DNA from: Chlorophyllum brunneum
Lineage: Eukaryota; Basidiomycota; Agaricomycetes; Agaricales; Agaricaceae
Length of the DNA stretch: 64,000 nucleotides
Assembly: GCA_963576785.1 (NCBI GenBank)
Contig: OY756148.1
Span: 434,001-498,000 of the forward strand
Direction: 5' to 3'
In this document: positions 57,150 to 64,000 of the stretch, in pieces
Layout: every line of letters starts with the position of its first letter
Numbering within the stretch: position 1 is the stretch's first letter
Made by a program: the position numbers and the translations under genes
Notes under the pieces: model-generated
Database searches by the model: none
What the model saw: only the letters and a program-made list of their open reading frames with translations
Told to the model about the DNA's origin: nothing

Positions 57150-59320
57150 ATGCTGGCATTATGTTCCGACCTCTCTCTGAGAGAACCTATACCTGATGGT
57201 GATGGGGACGTCTTCAGAAACACAACACATGTTCCCACCCCCTCCATCTTTGCGGCCTCCCTGGCTCTGCTCTCTCCAGGCATCCTGTTCCCTAGGACAC
57301 CCACTATCTCAAGGCCTGTGATCCCGACTGATCAGGCCTATAGCCACACTATCCCTCCCTTGGTCCTCAGTAGAAGACCAACCACCCCACCCCGTTCCTC
57401 AGACCCCTCTATCAGTGATGTGGAAAAGACTATCTACAGATTGTCCAAACAAGTTCGACCAGAAGGTGACCACTATTACTTGGGTAAGGATGACAAGAAC
57501 TGGGCTGACCAGATCGAGGAGGAAATGGAGGCCAAAGTCAAAGTTGAAGAAGAAGCCACTTCGGAGTACAAAGGTGGACTGGAGGAATTTTACGATGATG
57601 CTGTTAGGGAGGTAGGAAAGATCTCTGAGTGGGTCAAGGCCTGCAGCACGTTCAACATGAGTGACAACAATGGGCTTGTATTTGGGTGAGCCTTTACTGA
57701 ACTAACAGGGACCTTGATGAAAGCGGGATGGCTCAAGGTTGCTGTCGACGAACAGAAGAATGATCTCTACAGATGGATAGGGGTCAATTTTGGTAAGATT
57801 ACTGTCCGTGCTGAGGAAACACCTCAACCAGACTCCTCCCCCCTATGACACACAGCCTCCAAAAATCCCATACAAAAACCTGACAATGTCTGTATGGAGG
57901 TTGTTGAGCACATTGTCACTCTGGGTATCACTGATGGCAATGAAGTCACTCATTTGGGTATCTCTAATGATAATGTGCAAATAATCACTGAGGCGGAGTT
58001 TAAGACTGTCACCCACAATAAGAAGCATAGGGTCTGAAAGCCTAAGTATGCTGCCATGAAACCCGCTGTCACTGGGCCAAAGGAAACAAAACCTGCTCTT
58101 ATACCTGTGCCTGACAAGGCCACCAAAGCTCCGGTGTCCCCCCCAAAGGATACTGAGAACCCTAAGAAAGGCATTAAAACCTCCTATGCTGCAGCTGCAG
58201 CCAAAGGTGGTAAGAACTATGCTCCCACTCCTGCTCCCACTGGGTGCAATCCTCTCAAACTCCTGGAGTTTGCGAGTAAGTTCCCAGAATTATCACATAA
58301 GAAGGTAGTAGCAATGTATGATGCTGCATTCTCTACCCCTCTTGTAAACAAGAAACCTGCCAAGAAAGCTGGTGTAGTACAATCCATGCTCAATGGGCCT
58401 TCTTGCAAACAAATCATTATCTCTCTCCTCTCTGGACCCAATATTACCAACTTTGGGTCCATCATTGACTCCCTCAACACTTGTCTCATAGCGAAGAAGT
58501 CCAAGACAAGGGTCATTGCCACCTTGTAGAGTAAGTTGGGCCTTATAGTCCATACCTCGGAGGTTTTGACCCCCACTGAGCTTGATGTAGTCAAGGCATG
58601 GCTCAAAGAGAAGTTTGGAGGGAGTACCAACAGTGAAGCATCCCTTCCCAAATCTAAATCATTCGTAAAAATCACGGATGTCAGTTACAATACTCCACGA
58701 GGCTTGGTCCTTACTGAGGCCAATGTGGTTTCCTGCATCTGGAATTCTATTCACTCGGATACCATCCAGTTTGCAATGCAACCAAGAGTGCAGTGCAATT
58801 CCAAACACTCCGACACCTGCACAGTGTGGTTCGAAATTTGGGACTCCAAGGCAGGGTCCAACATTGCGAAAATCGAGGATAAATTCCTCAACATATACAG
58901 CGGCCTTTTCTGCATCAGGAGGGCTAGCGCTAACCCGGGAGTCCCTTTCTGTACCAAGTACTGCAGATGGGGTCACCCATTAATCCAATGCCATGCAAGA
59001 CTATTCACTTGTGCTCACTGCAAGGGTCCCCACTCCACCACCAACCACTGCATCTTTGCCTACTGCTGCAAGGGCAATGACAAAGCAAACCTACCCATCG
59101 CTGCTACCCCTGCCGGAGAACCATGCCCCCACAAGGCAACATGTTCTAACTGTGGTAAAGACCATCTTGCCACAGACTGAAAATGTCAGTTTTGGAAATG
59201 CTGTTTTGACCATGACTGGCATGCCAACAAAGCGCTCGAACTCAGAGCAAACAAAGGAGTGCTCCTTCCTCTCTCCTCCTCATCCCTGGCTAGTCAAAGC
59301 CAGGCTAACCCCCCTCAATG
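57150..59320 (+). pseudogene. LINE A ORF1 with zinc knuckles, interrupted by stops
   Basis: One main frame from about 57150 to 59320 with stops near 57687, 57846, 58036, 58527 and 59178, each a single substitution away from a sense codon. Pieces include a Ser/Pro-rich N-terminus, an acidic helix (EEEMEAKVKVEEEATSEYK), an Ala/Lys/Pro-rich linker (SYAAAAAKGGKNY) and an RRM-like middle. C-terminal knuckles are CTKYCRWGHPLIQC, CAHCKGPHSTTNHC and CSNCGKDHLATD, followed by another Cys/His group (CQFWKCCFDHDWH). Nucleic-acid-binding protein of the LINE particle. Confidence 0.8.
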
Positions 59321-59335
59321 AATAACATACCCAAT

Positions 59336-62300
59336 GATCAAGACAGGCCCCCCCGCTCGATATTGAGTGAACTGAAGGTCTGCTCTCATAATGTTGGAAG
59401 ATCATATGGAGTGATGGAGACAGTCCTCACGTGAAGAGATAATGTCGACCTCCTCCTTATACAAGAACCCCCATGGAGATATCTCTGCAACATTCCCTCT
59501 CCCATCTCTAATGATGGTTTACCCCTGGTGGGAGGCCCTATTCACCCAGACTGGACTCTCCTCTCCTATCCAATTTTTGCTGACAAAGTCCTTCAAGTTG
59601 GACACCATTGTATTCCTCAAAGGACAATTGATATAAATCATTGGTCCACTCCCTGAGTCCTTGCCTTTGCCCACAAAAGACTCAAACGCCTCCAACCCTT
59701 CATTAGAAGAGACGTCATAGACCATCGAGACCTCCTGTGCATATCCCTTTTTGCTGGAGGAGAAAAACTACTGCTACTTAACGTATACAATGACAGTTGC
59801 CATACTGCGCTCCACTTCCTCGAGGAGTACCTATTTGATCTCCCACCTTTCCTCCTTTTGGGTGGGGATATCAACATCCGATCTGAGTGATGGGACCCTT
59901 CAATGAACCAACATCCTATGAGTGTGGACTATCTCTTCATGGTCACTGAAGCCCTCAATTTAGAGAGATCAATTCCATCTGAGGCCAAACCCACATGCTA
60001 TGCTTCAGACCCCAACCTCTCTGACATAGTCATTGACCTCTTATTCTTATTGGTACTGTACATCCCTACTCACATTATCCAAGAGGGCGATCGATATAAC
60101 TCTGATCATGCCCCTCTTCTCATCAAAATTCCTATTCCACAGATGGATGTCGTCATAGAGAGATTGACGGTTCCTAAAGGTTCGGAAGAGGAAACCAAAT
60201 TTCTGATGGATATCATGGAGGGAATAAATAACACAAACTGGCTGATGAATAACACAGACAAGCTGGAGAGAGCTGTTGCCAAATTAGGAGTTTTGTTTGA
60301 CAGGTTCTGGAATCACAATGCAAAGGTCAAGATCACCACTAGGTCCAAGATCTGGTGGAACAAAGATTGCTCCAAGACACTCGTGGTACATTGTGTAGAC
60401 CAAAGAAACAAACATAAATGGAATGCCTTTTGTAAAACCACAAGGAACACAAAGAGGGCTTACTTTGACAAGAAGATCCAAGAAATCTTAGTCGATAACC
60501 ATCGCCCATGGGACCTCATGCCTTAGATCAAGGGCCGCACCCTCCCGGCTACCAAAGCCATTCGTCACAACGGTTGACCTTGTCTCACCATGGATAGTCT
60601 ATGGACAGCCCTCAACTATCACTACAATTTGGCTCAGGACAGACCAGTTAATGTGGCTGTCCTGGATGAACTTCCTCTGCCAATTGGGATGGAGAATAGG
60701 ACTTGGGTTGATTTCTCTCTCTTTGAGATGATGGAATCACTTAAGGATACCTCGAATTCTTCTGCCCCTAGCCCCGACCATATATCCTAGTCTCATCTCA
60801 AACAAATTGCCACCATAGATACCTGCGCCGATCTATTTCTCTGACTCAGCTACGCATGCTTATCGCTTGGATACTGGCCCTCACACTTCAAACAGTCAAC
60901 ATTGGTAATCATCCCTAAACCCAACAAACCCGACTACTCCACCCCAAAGGCTTTTTGACCCATTGTCCTTCTCAACACACTCTGCAAACTAATAGAGAAG
61001 ATGTTGGCCAAACGACTCCAATTTGAGGCAGTGAAATTCAAAGTTCTCCACCCTCATCAACTGGGAGCTATCCGACAAAGGTCCACTGAAGATGCAGGCC
61101 TTTTTCTCACCCACATTATCTGGGGAGCTTGGACAAAGAAGAAGAAAACATTGGTGCTAGCATTTGATGTTGCCCAATTCTTCCCCTCCCTTAATCATGA
61201 TCTCCTTACCGACATTCTCACATAACAAGGAAGAATTTGATGCAGCAGTTGGAGTAGGCCAAGGTTCAGCCCTTAGCCCCATTCTATCCGCTCTTTACCT
61301 TGCCCCCCTCCTCCGAATCTTTGACATCTGCATGGAGGAACATCATGACAAGTGGGACTTTGATGTCCTGTCTTTTGTGGATGATGGTACCCTCATTGCT
61401 CAATTCCCCTCCCTCGAAAAGAATGTCGAAATCCTACAACACATGTACTGCGAAATAGAGTAGCTCATGAACGAATTTGGCCTGGTGATTGAACACAACA
61501 AGTCCAAAATCTTCCACTTCACATGTGTGAGACAGGACTCCAATCCTTCCATTGATTTGGGATCCCCCCCGTTCACTGGCCATACCCCTCTCAAACCAAA
61601 AACCCATTGGCAATACCTCAGCTTCTATTTTGACAAGATGTTATCATTCAAGGAACACATCTGTTATTATTCCACCAAAGCCATATCTTTAATTAAGACA
61701 ATGAAGATGCTGGGAAACTTTGTACATAGTCTGTCCCCTAGCAACAAAAGACTGTTATACCATTCATGTGTCATACCAGTGGTGACATATGGATACCGAC
61801 TATGGTTTCACAATAGGTCATGTATGAAGGGGACCTATAAAATTCTCAACAAAATGCAAAGATGGGTGGCCCTCTGGATAACCAGGGCCTTCCAGACTTC
61901 TCCCACTGGTGGAGTTGAGTCCCTTACAGGGCTCATGCCCATCAAACTTCATCTTTGAAAGTTGGCCAAATGACAAACATTGAGGCTTCATACCTTAGAT
62001 GATGAACATACACTGGCAAGACTGATGAGAGAATATCATTCCTCCCCCCACCGACTTCATATCAAGAATTTCACAGAGGTTCAGAAGAAGAAGACACTTG
62101 GAGCTGTGATGGATGTTTCACACCCCACCCCCGAGACTTGTTATGTAGAATCTTTTAACTCTGTTTCCAAAACTCTCTGGCCCGGACGTAGGTTACTTGA
62201 CTGCTTCTATACTAATGTATCATTTATAGGATTCAACTGGGACAACCCCCACCTCTCCAAGACATGTCACAACGAATGTGACAACAGACTTCAAATCCAT

Positions 62301-62865
62301 AATCATAGGCATGGATGGCTCAGTCCATCCTAACCCCAACCTGTTTGCTAGCTAATTCACAGCAGTGGCTACTATTTGACACTTAGATGGAGGAAGCTCT
62401 ATCATGAAGAGACTCGGAGGAACAACATCTACCGACACTGAACTAGTGGCACAATACCTGGGAATTACCAAGGTACTTGCTACCGTCGATTATGAACGAG
62501 TTGAGCACATCCATGTGTTCACTGACTCCCTCACAGCCTCTAGGCTTTTACTCAACTGCTTGCCACACTCCTGCCAGCAACAATCCATCCTCACTTCGAA
62601 AGCACTTCTGACTTGGTTCAACAAGTCCGACCAATACTGCCTTTCCTTTTACCACACTCTGTCCAAGTGTAAATATGGGATCCAGAAAGCCACACACAAC
62701 TGGATCCAAACTATTGCCTGGCCCAATTGGGGTCGAAATCACCGCATTCCTAACTCTATTGCCTACCTATGCAAGAAGTCCACCAAACATGCCATTCAAA
62801 CATGGCAGGCCATGTTTGGGTTCAAGAAATACAGTGGTAGCTCCTTTCTCCACCTCCCGGTGTGA
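59336..62865 (+). pseudogene. LINE A ORF2: endonuclease, reverse transcriptase, RNase H
   Basis: Endonuclease is at about 59370-60120 (KVCSHNVGRS, LLLIQEPPW, LLGGDINIRS, YNSDHAPLL). RT is at about 60890-61900 (TLVIIPKPNKPDYS, IEKMLAKRLQF, LAFDVAQFFPSLNHD, GQGSALSPILSALYL, and FVDDGTLIAQ with the two catalytic Asp). RNase H is at about 62305-62870 (MDGSVHPNPN, TDTELVAQYLGI, VFTDSLTASRLLL). The frame is broken by stops at several points and by a shift near 61225-61240. Element type: endonuclease plus RNase H, as in the Tad1/I group. Confidence 0.85.
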
Positions 62866-63699
62866 GTGAACAGGGCCTCTGCTTTACCATCGCACATCAA
62901 ATCTGGCCCTTAGATACAAGAATGTGGATACCAACCATAGCTCTTCACAAGAGCTTGTCGCACTATCCTATATCATGCCCCAATTGGAGAGTACCGTCTC
63001 AGGTTCTTCCCTAATGAGGATTTATCTTGTCACCACTGCAACAATCAACTGGTTCAGACCAGGTCACACATCCTTTATTGGTGTCAGCATTTCAATCACC
63101 ACTATGGTGTTGACACCATCAAGAAGTTTGCCAACTTCCTATATTGCAACTCTGCTACTTTCAGCTTCCCTCCAGAGCCTGATCGCCCTTGTATCCATAC
63201 TGGTTCAATACCCCTGTTACATCATCGTCAAGCCCATCAGAGGTTTGGGTCTGTGCCTGCATGAGTCCTTTCATCTTTTAAATTTTTCTTGTGCTTCCCC
63301 GGTTATGGACTTCAAATTCATTTTTCTATCTCTCAACTCCTGCTTGTCTACTATTTTTATTGTAGTTTTCATTCAACATCCATCTTTTCCATGGTGTCTG
63401 GGTAAATGCCCCTCCATACACTAGTACCATTTGTTGTTTCCCCTTGTGTTTGCAAGTAGATAGTTTCTTTTCTATCAATTTCTCTCTCTCACTCTCTCTT
63501 TCTCTCGAACTCCTTCTTTCCTTTTTTCCACTGTTCAACTTAGGTACCAAATATCTCTCTAGTGTATGAGCTAGATGGCATTGAGTCTCATAGGGTTAGT
63601 GTACTTTTAGTTTACTTTCCTTGCTCTGAACATTCTGTATGTTCTACCTCTGTATGTATGTACATGCAGACTGTGACCGAGTACCACTATATAAATTGT

Positions 63700-63705
<6 letters not shown>

Positions 63706-63730
<25 letters not shown>
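63706..63730 (+). repeat. Poly(A) tail of LINE A
   Basis: 25 consecutive A following the LINE 3' UTR, directly before the right target duplication. It marks the strand and the 3' end of the insertion. Confidence 0.9.
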
Positions 63731-63816
63731 GAAATGACACTCTTTGACTTAATGAGATATATGGATGCTCCTATTCCTACTCCTCAAACCACTTGTGTTT
63801 TGGTAAGTGAGAGACC

Positions 63817-64000
63817 TGTTGAAGTTTTGGACATATTCTAGAAATAGACTGTGAAGTCATTATGATAATAATAGACTGATCCATTACTTTCCAGTAACTT
63901 TATTCCATAGTAACTTCCTATGAGTTGCTCTGTATACAATGAGAGTCATAAGTACTTGATAGATTATTCTACATAGTACCAATGACTAGATACTACATTC
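63817..64000 (+). repeat. Copia A right LTR, truncated by the window
   Basis: TGTTGAAGTTT..., then GACTGTGAAGTCATTATGATAATAATAGACTG, matches the start of the LTR at 34297. It has a ~30 bp insertion relative to the left copy (about 63880-63910). Ends at the window edge. Confidence 0.8.

Larger units (their letters stand above)
57064..63730 (+). mobile_element. LINE A: non-LTR retrotransposon with poly(A) tail, inserted in Copia A
   Basis: Ends in 25 A (63706-63730). Probable target duplication: GGAATAACACTCC at 57050-57062 and GAAATGACACTCT at 63731-63743, ten of thirteen bases equal and all differences transitions. The Copia A frame reads across when one copy is removed. Contents: ORF1 with three zinc knuckles; ORF2 with endonuclease, RT and RNase H. 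Confidence 0.85.
34297..64000 (+). mobile_element. Copia A: gag-only LTR element, outermost of the nest, right end cut by the window
   Basis: Left LTR 34297-34869, primer site GGTTATGGGCTCC from 34870, then a gag-like frame from 35030. It is interrupted at 35940 by Copia B and again at about 57063 by LINE A, and resumes at about 63744. The second LTR starts at 63817 with the same TGTTGAAGTTT. Own internal sequence is only about 1.2 kb and holds no protease, integrase, reverse transcriptase or RNase H. Removing the two insertions leaves one continuous frame over both junctions (VVPHFTGPGITL, then FDLMRYMDAPIP). This fits a non-autonomous gag-only element. Confidence 0.75.

Overview
The window is nuclear DNA of a filamentous basidiomycete, most likely an Agaricomycete. 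The coding genes are cut by many 45-70 nt introns with GT..AG ends and CTAAC/CTGAC-like branch sites. The gene content fits this: tandem F-box/leucine-rich genes with the short mushroom-type F-box, a DUF6533 membrane protein, a zf-PARP/DUF6532 protein, a GH30 beta-1,6-glucanase and a beta-adaptin without an ear domain. I could not assign a species.

Left half (1-33,740) is gene space. In order: the N-terminal part of tRNase Z (minus, runs off the left edge); three tandem F-box genes, of which the middle one is a pseudogene; a SUR7/PalI membrane protein (minus); the AP-1/AP-2 beta subunit; a secreted GH30 glucanase in 18 exons; a cytochrome P450 in 13 exons; a DUF6533 seven-helix-type membrane protein; a zf-PARP + DUF6532 gene with a probable frameshift; and CCT2 (TCP-1 beta). 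I rebuilt exon structures by hand for tRNase Z, SUR7/PalI, beta-adaptin, GH30, P450 and CCT2; reading frames closed in all of them. A ~1 kb segment starting in the last codons of the P450 is duplicated 6.7 kb downstream (20,912-21,925 and 27,584-28,670).

Right half (34,297-64,000) is a single nested stack of retroelements, readable from terminal repeats and target-site duplications. The outermost is a gag-only Copia-type element (Copia A, plus; LTR 34,297-34,869, second LTR starting at 63,817). A full-length degenerate Copia (Copia B, minus, 35,941-57,027) sits in it with the duplication AGTTC. A chromodomain Gypsy (minus, 40,671-56,592) sits in the leader of Copia B with the duplication GTTGG. 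The Gypsy itself holds two solo LTRs of one 1.13 kb family (42,271-43,398, duplication TATAC; 45,118-46,252, duplication TACYC), and a LINE (minus, 49,410-56,525) splits its 5' LTR. A second, unrelated LINE with a 25-A tail (plus, about 57,064-63,730) lies in the remaining part of Copia A. With the insertions set aside, Copia A reads in frame across both junctions. Copia B and the Gypsy are strikingly CG-poor and carry many TGA/TAG stops, as expected of methylated, deaminated repeats.

No CRISPR array, rRNA or convincing tRNA gene was seen. There is no metabolic cluster: the genes are housekeeping (tRNA processing, vesicle traffic, protein folding) mixed with fast-evolving fungal families. The most unusual parts are the nested stack, the gag-only element, the extra reading frame behind the Gypsy chromodomain, and several micro-exons and GC-AG introns in conserved genes.
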